Shown piece by piece: positions 52,611-61,184 of a DNA stretch of 64,000 bases. Source of the DNA: Anniella stebbinsi (Eukaryota; Chordata; Lepidosauria; Squamata; Anniellidae); NCBI GenBank assembly GCA_029215795.1, contig JARDYH010000002.1:204329810-204393809 (forward strand). Direction: 5' to 3'. Numbering within the stretch: the stretch's first letter is position 1; every line of letters begins with the position of its first letter. Under the pieces are notes generated by a model. The model saw only the letters and a list, made by a program, of their open reading frames with translations. It was not told where the DNA came from and did no database searches. The position numbers were made by a program, and so were the translations under genes.

Positions 52611-52746
52611 TCACACAAATGGGCTCCGTGCCCGCGCGGGCCCCTCTATCGGCAAAATTTTTTTCTATAGCTGAGGCGCTTCCGGGCGGGAACTCCTCCC
52701 CCAAACCACACTGAGCATGCTCCGGAGTTCCCGCCCAGCCCTCAGT
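52611..52746 (+). repeat. Right ITR of inner DIRS element
   Basis: This 136-bp segment is the inverted partner of 58591-58726 and is identical by eye. It is GC-rich and lies outside the internal complementary region, with a poly-T tract and AT-rich spacer (about 52858-52980) between them. The ~60 bp outside it (52551-52610) are unique to this end and recur in inverted form at 53047-53106. Confidence 0.93.
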
Positions 52747-52849
52747 TCCTTGAGGCCGGCATTGTGGCCTAGAAACCGAAGGCAGGAACGTGTAATATTC
52801 TAGATTGTTCCTGTTATCCTAGATCTATGTTGTATAAAATTGCTATTGA

Positions 52850-52880
<31 letters not shown>

Positions 52881-53046
52881 AGGTACAGCACGGAAGATCA
52901 ACTGAAGAAAGGTGCAAGAGTAAAACTGTGTACAGTAACAGAATAAAGTTTTAAATTTTAAACTCTTAAAACATTGTGTAATGAATATTTATTATGAAAC
53001 AGAGAAAAGAATCACCCTGAACTCCATAGTGGGGTTGGCGGGTGGG

Positions 53047-53142
53047 TTGTGTGACTGCACAGATGACCACTCGAAGAACCACAGTTACAGGTAAGCAACC
53101 TGTTCTTCTTCTTCGTGGTCTCTGTGCATCACACAAATGGGC
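53047..53142 (-). repeat. Internal complementary region (ICR) of inner DIRS element
   Basis: About 96 bp made of two pieces joined directly. The first (53047 to about 53113) is the reverse complement of the outer right end at 52551-52620. The second (about 53107-53142) is the reverse complement of the outer left end at 58713-58749. In DIRS biology this region is the template that lets the linear cDNA be completed and closed into a circle. Its junction gives the predicted circle joint, CCACGAAGAAGAAGAACAGG. Confidence 0.9.
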
Positions 53143-53180
53143 GATTAGCAAGCAGACTTACCGGAGGTGGGAATGGAGAG

Positions 53181-54386
53181 TCAGGCAAGTAAAGAGGAAA
53201 GGATCGACCGTCCAAATTTGGCGTCAGCTCTGGAACGAACATCAATGCGGTAGTGCTTGATGAATGTGGAAGGCGTGGACCATGTTGCCGTCTTACAGAG
53301 ATCTGGGATAGGGATGCCCCGGGCGAAAGCAGTGGAGGCTGCGACAGCGCGTGTAGAATGTGCTCGAAGAGGTCCCTCGAGAGGAAGTTTATTTAGCTCG
53401 TAGGCCAGGGAAATAGCCTTGGTAACCCATTTTGACAGGCGCTGAGTGGAAATAGGGTTTCCTTTATTGGGTCCTGCGTAGCAGACAAACAACCGCTGTG
53501 AGATACGGAAGGGGCGAGTGCGGTCCAAATAAAAAGCGAGAGCTCTCCGGACATCTAAGGTGTGCAGAGTCCTTTCGAGAGCCGTAGTTGGTGTTGGAAA
53601 GAAAACTGGAAAAATAATGTCTTGTCCAAGATGGAAAGATGAAACGACCTTAGGAAGGAAAGTAGGGTCTGGGCGGAGAACGACCTTATCCTTATGGAAA
53701 ACAAGGTGAGGGGAGTCGACTCGAAGTGCAGCAAGTTCACTCACTCTCCTGGCCGTTGTAATGGCTACTAGAAACGCAAGTTTAATGGAGAGCAAATTCA
53801 AGCTCACAGTAGCAAGAGGTTCAAATGGCTTGCCGCATAAAGCTTTGAGGACCACCGAGAGACTCCATGGGGGTGGAGAGGGAGGCAGGGGTGGAGCTAA
53901 ATTGGAGAGACCCTTTAAAAACGTTTTAGATAAAGGGTGTGAAAAAACAGTACACCCGTCAACCAGGGGATGAAGAGCAGAAATTGCTGACAAGTAAACT
54001 TTTAACGATGATAATTTAAGTCCCTTTAGAAATAGAGAGTGTAAGAACAACAATATTTGGGGCATCGTCGACTGATGGGGAAGAAACCCGTTAAGAAGGG
54101 CAAACTTGGAAAATATGTCCCATTTGAGGCGATAAGATTTTCTCGTGGCAGGCTTTCTAGATGCGGACAGAACCTGAGCAATAACCGGTGGGAGATCCAT
54201 ATTCAGAAAACGTTGACAGCCCATGCTGTCAAATGTAATGTCTTTAAATCCGGGTGACGGATCTCGCCGTGGTGTTGCGTGAGGAGATCTGGCCTGTATG
54301 GGAGGTGATAATATTGTAGGCGCGACAGACGAAGAAGGGCGCCGAACCAGGCCTGTCGAGGCCACCATGGAGCAATGAGGATGCAC
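53181..54386 (-). CDS. Tyrosine recombinase of inner DIRS element
   Basis: This 401-residue open frame encodes the enzyme that would integrate the circular DNA copy. Residues ~60-165 look like the N-terminal core-binding domain (RKPATRKSYRLKWDIF). The catalytic half contains ITTARRVSELAAL with R213/R214, RAHSTR with H343 and R346, W369, and the presumed nucleophile Y379 in FIKHYRIDV. This matches the R...H-x-x-R...Y pattern of phage-integrase-fold recombinases as found in DIRS and Ngaro elements. It overlaps the polymerase frame by 184 nt in a different frame. The first ~55 residues are Pro/Ser-rich, so the true start is uncertain. It reads to a stop immediately upstream of the internal complementary region. 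Confidence 0.92.
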   Translation of the reverse strand: MHPHCSMVASTGLVRRPSSSVAPTILSPPIQARSPHATPRRDPSPGFKDITFDSMGCQRFLNMDLPPVIAQVLSASRKPATRKSYRLKWDIFSKFALLNGFLPHQSTMPQILLFLHSLFLKGLKLSSLKVYLSAISALHPLVDGCTVFSHPLSKTFLKGLSNLAPPLPPSPPPWSLSVVLKALCGKPFEPLATVSLNLLSIKLAFLVAITTARRVSELAALRVDSPHLVFHKDKVVLRPDPTFLPKVVSSFHLGQDIIFPVFFPTPTTALERTLHTLDVRRALAFYLDRTRPFRISQRLFVCYAGPNKGNPISTQRLSKWVTKAISLAYELNKLPLEGPLRAHSTRAVAASTAFARGIPIPDLCKTATWSTPSTFIKHYRIDVRSRADAKFGRSILSSLLA

Positions 54387-56401
54387 GAGGTGTTGTCGTG
54401 AGCTATCTTGGCTATTACTCGGGGTAGCAGGGGAACAGGTGGAAACAGGTAAAAAAGGAAACCTGTCCAGGTGATCATGAATGCATCGCCCTGAGATGCC
54501 TTCCCCAGACCCGCTCTACTGTAATACACAGCGGTAATTGCGTTGTGTTGTGTGGTGAAAAGATCTACTGTCGGGGTCCCCCAACGGTGGAATAGAGTGC
54601 GGAGGGTGGATGGGTGTAACTCCCACTCGTGACAGGTCTGCATCTTTCTGCTGAGGGAGTCTGCGAGAACATTGTCGAGTCCAGCTAGATGTATGGCAGA
54701 GATGGAGATGTTGCGATCGCAGCTCCACTGGAGAATGTCGAGAGTCATCCTTAACAAGATTGGAGACCGCGTGCCTCCCTGTTTGTTTAGGTAAGCGACC
54801 ACCGTGGAATTGTCGGAAGTTATTTGAATCGATCTGTTGAGGAGATGCTGTTCGAAAGCACGAAGTGCTTTCTGGACCGCGTGCAGCTCTAGAACATTGA
54901 TATGTTGTAATTTCTCGGTGGGGGACCAGCGGCCCTGAACCTCGAGGTTCGCGCAATGGGCGCCCCAGCCCTGTAGGGAAGCGTCTGTCGTGATTACGAG
55001 AGAGGGCGCTGGGGGGTGGAACTCGATGCCGGTATGTAAGTTTCGAAGCACGGTCCACCAACGGAGGGACTTTCGAACGTAGTCTGGCACAATCAAGATG
55101 GTGCGACGTGCATTGTTGTGGATGTTGAAAGTTCTGATAAACCATTGCTGAAGGAGTCGCATCCGGAAACGAGCGAAGGGAACCACCGCTGTTGTCGAAG
55201 CCATAAGACCGAGAAGACGGAGTATGACGAACGCTGATGTTGAGGGAGCGTGCAGAACGGACAAGGCAAGCGCTCGAATTTTTGTGCCCCGATCCGGGGG
55301 AAGAAAAGCTCGACCTACGTTTGAGTCGATGTGAGCTCCGATGAAACGAATGTGGGTCGTAGGAATTAGGACGGATTTGTCGAAATTGACGTGGAGGCCC
55401 AAATGCGTGAGAAGAGATAGCGTCTTTGACAGTGATTGGGTCAGAAGTTGGCTGGATTGAGCAACGAGAAGCCAGTCGTCCAGGTAGGGAAAAATCATGA
55501 CCTGGAGGAGGCGAAGACGGGCACAGACGACTGCCATACACTTGGAAAATACTCTTGGAGCCGTCGCGAGACCGAACGGGAGAACGGAGTATTGGAAAAT
55601 GTTTCCGTCGATGACAAACCGCAGGTACTTCCGATGTGTTTGTGCGATGGGAACATGGAAATAGGCATCCCGTAGATCGATTAATGCAAAGTAGTCTCCC
55701 TTTTCTAGGAGTGGTAGAATGGCCGGTATGGATGTCATGCGAAACTTCCTTGTGGTTAGGTAAGTATTTAGAATGCGCAAGTCTAAAATCGGTCTGACTC
55801 CTCCGTCTGCTTTCGGTACCGTGAAATAACGGGAATAAAACCCGTCGCAGATGAGTCGATGAGGAACCCTTTCGATGGCCCCCTTCAACAGGAGCGTGTT
55901 GAGTTCCTCTCGAAGGGGGCCAGAGGACGTCGTGTGTCTCACGGTACCGAGCGGAGGGAAGGTGTCGAACTCGATGTGATAACCTTTCTTGAAGATGCTG
56001 AGAACCCATCTGTCGGTGGTAATGTGGGTCCAGTTGTTGTAAATAGTGGGATGTATGACGCCAAAAGGACGAGTATGAGAATCTTTGAGGTGAGTTTGAC
56101 TGTGCAAGTCAAAAACGTCGTTTCGTTGACAGGTCCGCGCCTCGAAAGGGCTGCCGAGTGCGAGGTTGTTGGTATTGCCTCCTCTGGAAACCCTGACGCT
56201 GAGTGTTGGTGGTGGTAGGATGAGATGGAAAATGAGGGCGAATCTGAGATGAAGAGCATGGGACAGACTGAAATCTGTTCCATCGTTGTTGACGAGGCAG
56301 AATTTGGTGGGTAAAACCCATTTTCCGAGCTGTGGTGCGAGCTTTGTACACCGCATCCAAGGATTCATCAGTCTTTGCGTTGAAAAGACCAAGACCATCA
56401 A
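54203..56401 (-). CDS. Reverse transcriptase-RNase H (plus C-terminal domain) of inner DIRS element
   Basis: This 732-residue open frame encodes the polymerase. Residue numbers count from the first ATG, which may not be the true start because the first ~120 residues overlap Gag. RT motifs include DGFYSRYFTVPK (186-197), RPILDLRILN (203-212), IDLRDAYFHVPI with D242 (241-252), LPFGLATAPRVF (274-285) and the catalytic YLDD box (306-309). RNase H follows with acidic residues D473 (TTDASLQGWG), E505 (NVLELHAVQ), D530 (TSDNSTVV) and D581 (NVLADSLSR). After it comes a ~150-residue domain with WGTPTVDLF, YLFPPVPL and APWWPRQAW, in the place where DIRS elements carry a Dam-like methyltransferase domain. 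All expected RT and RNase H residues are present. It overlaps the recombinase frame by 184 nt. Confidence 0.93.
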   Translation of the reverse strand: MMVLVFSTQRLMNPWMRCTKLAPQLGKWVLPTKFCLVNNDGTDFSLSHALHLRFALIFHLILPPPTLSVRVSRGGNTNNLALGSPFEARTCQRNDVFDLHSQTHLKDSHTRPFGVIHPTIYNNWTHITTDRWVLSIFKKGYHIEFDTFPPLGTVRHTTSSGPLREELNTLLLKGAIERVPHRLICDGFYSRYFTVPKADGGVRPILDLRILNTYLTTRKFRMTSIPAILPLLEKGDYFALIDLRDAYFHVPIAQTHRKYLRFVIDGNIFQYSVLPFGLATAPRVFSKCMAVVCARLRLLQVMIFPYLDDWLLVAQSSQLLTQSLSKTLSLLTHLGLHVNFDKSVLIPTTHIRFIGAHIDSNVGRAFLPPDRGTKIRALALSVLHAPSTSAFVILRLLGLMASTTAVVPFARFRMRLLQQWFIRTFNIHNNARRTILIVPDYVRKSLRWWTVLRNLHTGIEFHPPAPSLVITTDASLQGWGAHCANLEVQGRWSPTEKLQHINVLELHAVQKALRAFEQHLLNRSIQITSDNSTVVAYLNKQGGTRSPILLRMTLDILQWSCDRNISISAIHLAGLDNVLADSLSRKMQTCHEWELHPSTLRTLFHRWGTPTVDLFTTQHNAITAVYYSRAGLGKASQGDAFMITWTGFLFYLFPPVPLLPRVIAKIAHDNTSCILIAPWWPRQAWFGALLRLSRLQYYHLPYRPDLLTQHHGEIRHPDLKTLHLTAWAVNVF

Positions 56402-58457
56402 AGTCCAAATTTTCTATCCTGTCCTTGGCCTCTTGGGTTATTCCAGCAGAACGCAACCAGGCGTGTCGCCGAAGGGCGACCGATCCAATCATCGCCTTAG
56501 AGCCACAGTCCACAAGATGACGCGAAGTGTGTATCTGTTGCCGGGATAGCTTCAAGGCTTCTTGTTGGAACAGCGATGCCAACTTCTTCTTGTCATCAGG
56601 TAAGTGGTCAAATAGGCGCCCAACCTTATCCCACAGTAGGAGCTGATATCCCGACATGGCTGCTTGATAATTGGCGACCTTAATAGATAAAGCAGAAGAC
56701 GAGTAAATTCGTCTCCCAAAAAGATCTAGCCGGCGGCCCTCCTTATCGACAGGGGCGCTGTGTTGACGATGGGACTTACCCTGTGCTGCTTCTACCACTA
56801 CCGAGTTGGGTGTGGGATGCTGGAAAAGAAAACCGACCTCCTGCTGTTGAATCTTATATAAGCCTTCCAGTCGTTTAGAAGTTGGAGGCATAACAGCAGG
56901 TGTTTTCCAAGATTGTTTAATAGTGTCCAGTAAGGCTGGTAAAACTGGAATGGCCACGAAACGTGAAGAATCTGCTGTTACGGCATCGAAAACTGGGTCC
57001 TGAGTGGTAGGGGCATCTTGCTCTACTGATAGACCCAATGCTTGTGCCATTCGTCTGATCTGATCCGAGAACTGACCAAGGTCCTCCGAAGGGGAAATGC
57101 CTCCCGGAGGAGCAAGATCTGGCTCAGGAGATAGAGCTGCTGGTTGAGCAGAAGAAGAAGATGAGGATTCAGAATGATAGTCACCCTCATCCTCTGTCAT
57201 TCGTGGAATGACTGCCAAGGCGTCGTGAGGACTTGGTGGCTCCTCGGTATGGAGGGGAGCTTGGTGGATGTCAGGCGCCACTCGCTTTGGTAAAGTGCCG
57301 AGAGCTGCGTGTTGTTGCGGTTGCTGTGTAGAAGGCGGAAGGGTAGCCGTCGGTACCGAAGGTTGAGGTGTGGAACGACGTGTAACGTCCGGAGAAATAG
57401 GACGACTGACGGTATCGGCGGATCGGTGTGTGCGATCGTACGCGTGGTATCGGGAATCCCTGGAAGAAGCGGAGTATGGACTGATATCCCTGTATCTGGA
57501 GTAATAGGAATGACGCGTTGGAGAGCTTCTTGTGTATTGCGGTGGCGACGGAGAACGTCGGTACTGAGTAGGAGCGTAGTCCCGTCGCGAACCGTAGAAA
57601 ACATGTGGCGATCTGGAACGGTGGCGGGCATAGGAGTGGTGCAATGGGGATCTGCGAGAGTAGTATTCTCTAGACGGTGTATATGTTGGCCGTCTTGAGT
57701 GAGATGAGGGGCTTCGAGAGAAACGAGGCCGAGGTGTTGTGGAGCGTTGAATCTCACTGCCCGAGATAGAGGTTGGATAAGTGACTAGCGTGGAGGTCGG
57801 CGCCATCGAGGGATGAGGCGGTGGTAATGGAAGAGGACGGCTGGATGCCGTGGGGGAGAATGATCTGGCCAGAGATAGTGGCGACGAGGCAGAGGGCATC
57901 GTTAAGCTCGACGACCGGTGAGGAGGCACCGGAGGGTTGTCCGTATCGGAGCGTGGCTGCTCGATGTTCTCCTTAGGGGACGGAGAGCGAGAGTGCAGAT
58001 ATGATGCCGTGAGTGGAGACGCCCTCAGAGGCTCCGTACTGGGAGGCCTGTCTGGCGTTGCCTGAGGCAAATCGAGTGGGGGCTCCGTACTGGGAGGCCG
58101 AATCGATTTAGGCATTTTCTTCTTCTTTAAAGTGAGAGCCTTGATGGAAAATGAGCCCTGTTTCTGGGTTTTCTTTTTAGCTGAAGATGTAGCGCGGGGA
58201 AGAACTTGTGACGTTTTCCCTGAAGTTGTTGGAAGTGGCGCCGGGGAGTCCACAGACAACAATGCCTTATTCCAAAGTATTGCCTTGAGTCTATCTGCTC
58301 GATGTTTTCGGGTCTGTCTGGAAAAACCTTGACAGTGAGAACAGGAGTCTACAATATGGCCCTCACCAAGGCAAGGAAGACACAATGAGTGTCCGTCAGA
58401 GGGGGGTAGTTTACTACCACAACTAGTGCACTTCCGAAATGGTGCTTTTAATGCCAT
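56109..58457 (-). CDS. Gag-like protein of inner DIRS element
   Basis: This 782-residue open frame starts at an ATG (58455-58457) just inside the left ITR. The N-terminus carries a Cys/His pattern (C10, C13, C26, C29, H34, C39, C42) that looks like a compact zinc-binding fold and is conserved in the outer element. The middle (about residues 100-400) is Ser/Pro/Arg-rich and probably disordered, with an acidic Ser stretch after it. The C-terminal ~250 residues are a folded-looking alpha-helical region (for example GLYKIQQQEVGFLFQHPTPN and AWLRSAGITQEA) that is well conserved with the outer copy, so it is the likely capsid-like part. The last 293 nt overlap the polymerase frame in another frame, so translation must restart or shift. 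Function as Gag is inferred from position and order in DIRS elements. Confidence 0.85.
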   Translation of the reverse strand: MALKAPFRKCTSCGSKLPPSDGHSLCLPCLGEGHIVDSCSHCQGFSRQTRKHRADRLKAILWNKALLSVDSPAPLPTTSGKTSQVLPRATSSAKKKTQKQGSFSIKALTLKKKKMPKSIRPPSTEPPLDLPQATPDRPPSTEPLRASPLTASYLHSRSPSPKENIEQPRSDTDNPPVPPHRSSSLTMPSASSPLSLARSFSPTASSRPLPLPPPHPSMAPTSTLVTYPTSISGSEIQRSTTPRPRFSRSPSSHSRRPTYTPSREYYSRRSPLHHSYARHRSRSPHVFYGSRRDYAPTQYRRSPSPPQYTRSSPTRHSYYSRYRDISPYSASSRDSRYHAYDRTHRSADTVSRPISPDVTRRSTPQPSVPTATLPPSTQQPQQHAALGTLPKRVAPDIHQAPLHTEEPPSPHDALAVIPRMTEDEGDYHSESSSSSSAQPAALSPEPDLAPPGGISPSEDLGQFSDQIRRMAQALGLSVEQDAPTTQDPVFDAVTADSSRFVAIPVLPALLDTIKQSWKTPAVMPPTSKRLEGLYKIQQQEVGFLFQHPTPNSVVVEAAQGKSHRQHSAPVDKEGRRLDLFGRRIYSSSALSIKVANYQAAMSGYQLLLWDKVGRLFDHLPDDKKKLASLFQQEALKLSRQQIHTSRHLVDCGSKAMIGSVALRRHAWLRSAGITQEAKDRIENLDFDGLGLFNAKTDESLDAVYKARTTARKMGFTHQILPRQQRWNRFQSVPCSSSQIRPHFPSHPTTTNTQRQGFQRRQYQQPRTRQPFRGADLSTKRRF

Positions 58458-58590
58458 ATGTTCGTCGAGAAAACAAAGAAAAATAAAAATGAAATTAAAA
58501 TAAAAACAAAAGTGAGAAGAAACGCCTCAGAAAAAAAGTTCTCTCAGAGAAAAGCCGTAGAGGTGTTGCCACAATGGCGGACGAAAGAGA

Positions 58591-58726
58591 ACTGAGGGCT
58601 GGGCGGGAACTCCGGAGCATGCTCAGTGTGGTTTGGGGGAGGAGTTCCCGCCCGGAAGCGCCTCAGCTATAGAAAAAAATTTTGCCGATAGAGGGGCCCG
58701 CGCGGGCACGGAGCCCATTTGTGTGA
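58591..58726 (-). repeat. Left ITR of inner DIRS element
   Basis: This 136-bp segment is the reverse complement of 52611-52746. I compared the two base by base and saw no difference, including the run of seven T next to AAAA. It ends at the ACTGAGGGCTGGG side facing the Gag frame. Outside it, the last ~23 bp (58727-58749) are not inverted-repeated but recur in the internal complementary region. Confidence 0.93.
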
Positions 58727-58865
58727 TGCACAGAGACCACGAAGAAGAAAGAGAAGGAGACTAAAGAGAGAGATAAAAGTTGGAGTCTAAGCTAATAACT
58801 ATGAAAAATACGAACGAAGTTCTCCTAGAAGTCTTCCGTGAGGCAAGCAGCACGGCGGTCGAAAA

Positions 58866-58996
58866 AGAACTGAGGTAAGCGGGAACCCGAGCATGCGCGA
58901 TAGGGCGGTGGGGGGAGGGGTTCCCCCCAAGAGTCTAGGCTTTAGAAGTTTTTTCCAAAATGAGGTTCGGTGCCGGCGCGAGCCCATAGTGTGTGA
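58866..58996 (-). repeat. Left ITR of outer DIRS element
   Basis: This 131-bp segment pairs with 46364-46493. It is followed by about 23 bp ending GAAGAAGAA at 59019, the outer left end, which recurs inverted in the ICR at 46682-46718. It now lies only about 115 bp from the inner element because that element inserted beside it. Confidence 0.9.
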
Positions 58997-59019
58997 TGCA
59001 CAGAAACCACGAAGAAGAA

Positions 59020-59213
59020 CTTTCCCTTCTGTTGAAAGGACAAATGCCTAGTTTAGTTAGCCAAGATTTTGCGTAGAGGAAAGCTCCTAGTGTTTACACT
59101 CCCTTTAGGTGCAAAGAGATGTATATTTGCTGAATAAAGTTTTGTAGATTACTTGGCAGACCTCTTTATTGTCTCTCATTGCAGCGGGCGGGCTTAGAAT
59201 CATGACAGCCAGC
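59020..59213 (+). mobile_element. Probable right part of the same LTR (R-U5-like)
   Basis: It contains GCTGAATAAAGTTTTG (polyadenylation signal), CTCTTTATTGTC and a terminal AATCATGACA, resembling the R-U5 end of an LTR. The same motif order occurs on the minus strand at 48299-48390, so two members of one LTR family are involved. Directly to its left is the outer DIRS left end. Confidence 0.55.
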
Positions 59214-61052
59214 AAGGAGCCTCGTGGGTGCCAATTGAGGCACCATGTTGGAGACCCCAGGATTACATTATAGCATGGCCTTGTTCAAACATAATGGGAA
59301 ACTGTGGTTCTCCACAACAAAAGTGGTGGGCAACCTTTTTTCTATCAATGGTAACATTCCCTCACAGGTAATCTGCCAAAGGCTGCATATTGGCAGTGCA
59401 CAGGCCTAAAGCCTAGGGTGAGCAGGTTCAAAACCAAATGTTGATGGGTCATCCTTTTTCTGTCATCTTCCTTCCTGCCCAGCAGGCTGCCAGACAAGAG
59501 ACAGATGGCTCTTGCCAGAAGTCTGAACTGATCACATGCAGAGTGCTTTTGAAATTATGTTTGCCTACCCCTGCACGACATGAACAAGCTGTAGTGAGCT
59601 TCAAACTCCCATATTCCTCAACTCCCTTATCCTCTTTTACATGCCAGAGATCAGGAACAACCATAGTTTAAACAAGTTACAGTTCCCCGAGCTATGGTTT
59701 GTTTAAAGTGAAACCTTCTGATCTTTTCATCAGCCACATCAAAGAAGAAGAGAGGGAGCATGCAATCCCAAGGTTCATTCCCCTAGTGGGGAATCATGGT
59801 TTCCTGTTACATCTGAGCTAAGTGTACAAGTCACAAAGTCCATTTGCTAAATACATGCACAGCCATCTAAATTGTTCTGACATTTTATTTGTTTTTAGTA
59901 ATAATGAGAAAACTGACTTCTAGGGAAAAGGTTTCAGCATGAGGCTGAAATTATAAGCATAAAAATATTTGGATGTAAGTTGTAACTGAAATCAATTGTC
60001 CTTATTTCATCCAAGTCAATACGGGCCTGGACTTGTCAGATACTACTTTACCTTAAGAGCAGGCTTGGAGCCTAAAAGTCTCCAAATGGAATTCATTAAA
60101 TTCCTCTGCCTAAAAAGATGAACCAGTGGCTTGGTTGAATGCACTGTAATAACTTTTGACCAAGGCGATTGGGCAGTATAGAAATGAAATAAACAAAATG
60201 AAATAAATAAAATAAATAACAAAAACAAACATTGCTTTCTTGATTTTTACAGAATTATTAAATTACATGAGTTTCATAGGATAGTAGTTCAATCCCATGA
60301 GTAGCACTGCTGGCAGATAAGCAGCTAGAATAGGAGGCACAACTACTGGCCCAATGTTGCAAGGTGATTAAAGAGGTTTGGAGGCCAGTGCTTTTAGTAC
60401 AAAACGAATACAGAAGCCCACTAGAGGCAATTTTAAATACAAAATGCTGGTGGCCATCAGAACAATTTCCAGGTCTCTAGTACATTTTCAGGATAGTCCA
60501 GCCTAGAGGGACTAGAGTTTCCCCTTCTGGGATTTTCATATTGTTTTCTGGAGACACACAACAACTTTCTTACCGACATGTTCCCAGGCATTTCAGTTAT
60601 CACTAAGCACTGGCTCAGGGCAGAAACTGCTCTTCTCCTGAGCTTCCAAACCCTTCTGCACGTGGTTTCCATTACAATTCCAAAATACACAGTCAGCAAA
60701 ATTTACTGAAGGGACATGAAGCACTGCAGTATTTTTAAGAACAAGATTCACTACCTCTGTACTGTATCACATCAACCTAGGACATCATATCAACATAAGG
60801 GTGTGCCCTGGCACTGTTACATTACAATTGTGGATAATCACCACCAGAGCAGCAGGATTTTACACAGCTATTCTAGGCCACAGAACTGAGTGGAAATGAG
60901 CAGCATATGAAGACATGTGGCCACAACAGAGGCGACTAAATTAATCCTATATAGTTGCATGGGAATATCCATGTTGCTAATCACATTCTACTCTTAGGGT
61001 AGGACACTTTGTTTCCTTCCACAGCTATCCTATAGGCTCAAGATTTTATAGC

Positions 61053-61184
61053 CGAAGTGGGCAACTTGTGGTTCTCCAGATGTTTTGGTCTACAACTCCC
61101 ATCATTCCTCACCACTGGCTAGGCTGGCTAGGGCTGATGGGAGCTGAAAGCCAATACATCTGGAGGGCCATAAATTGCCCACCC
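61053..61184. mobile_element. Palindromic hAT-like MITE copy
   Basis: Left arm GAAGTGGGCAACTTGTGG with CTCCAGATGTTTTGGTCTAC, right arm ACATCTGGAGGGCCATAAAT. Same family, diverged ends. Confidence 0.62.

Larger units (their letters stand above)
52551..58749 (-). mobile_element. Inner DIRS-type retrotransposon, apparently complete
   Basis: This is a tyrosine-recombinase retrotransposon of about 6.2 kb, read from right to left. In order it has a left ITR (58591-58726), Gag-like frame, RT/RNase H frame, recombinase frame, an internal complementary region (53047-53142) and a right ITR (52611-52746). All three frames are open and overlap. No target duplication is visible, which fits insertion by a tyrosine recombinase rather than a DDE integrase. 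It sits in the 5' leader of an older DIRS element. Identical ITRs and open frames suggest a recent insertion. Ends are accurate to a few bases because GAAGAAGAA occurs at both junctions. Confidence 0.93.
46291..59019 (-). mobile_element. Outer DIRS-type retrotransposon, decayed and split by the inner one
   Basis: This older element of the same family has ITRs at 46364-46493 and 58866-58996, an ICR at 46625-46718, and Gag, Pol and recombinase frames in the same order as the inner copy. The inner element (52551-58749) interrupts its 5' leader between left ITR and Gag. A LTR-like insert (about 48299-48822) interrupts Pol. Without these inserts it would be close to 6 kb, the same size as the inner copy. 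Gag and Pol are disrupted, so it cannot move alone. Confidence 0.92.

Noticed and set aside
54516..56009. A 497-residue frame overlapping the inner Pol
   Set aside because: It is an alternate-frame reading of the RT/RNase H gene without recognisable motifs. The frame with YLDD and RNase H acids is the real one.
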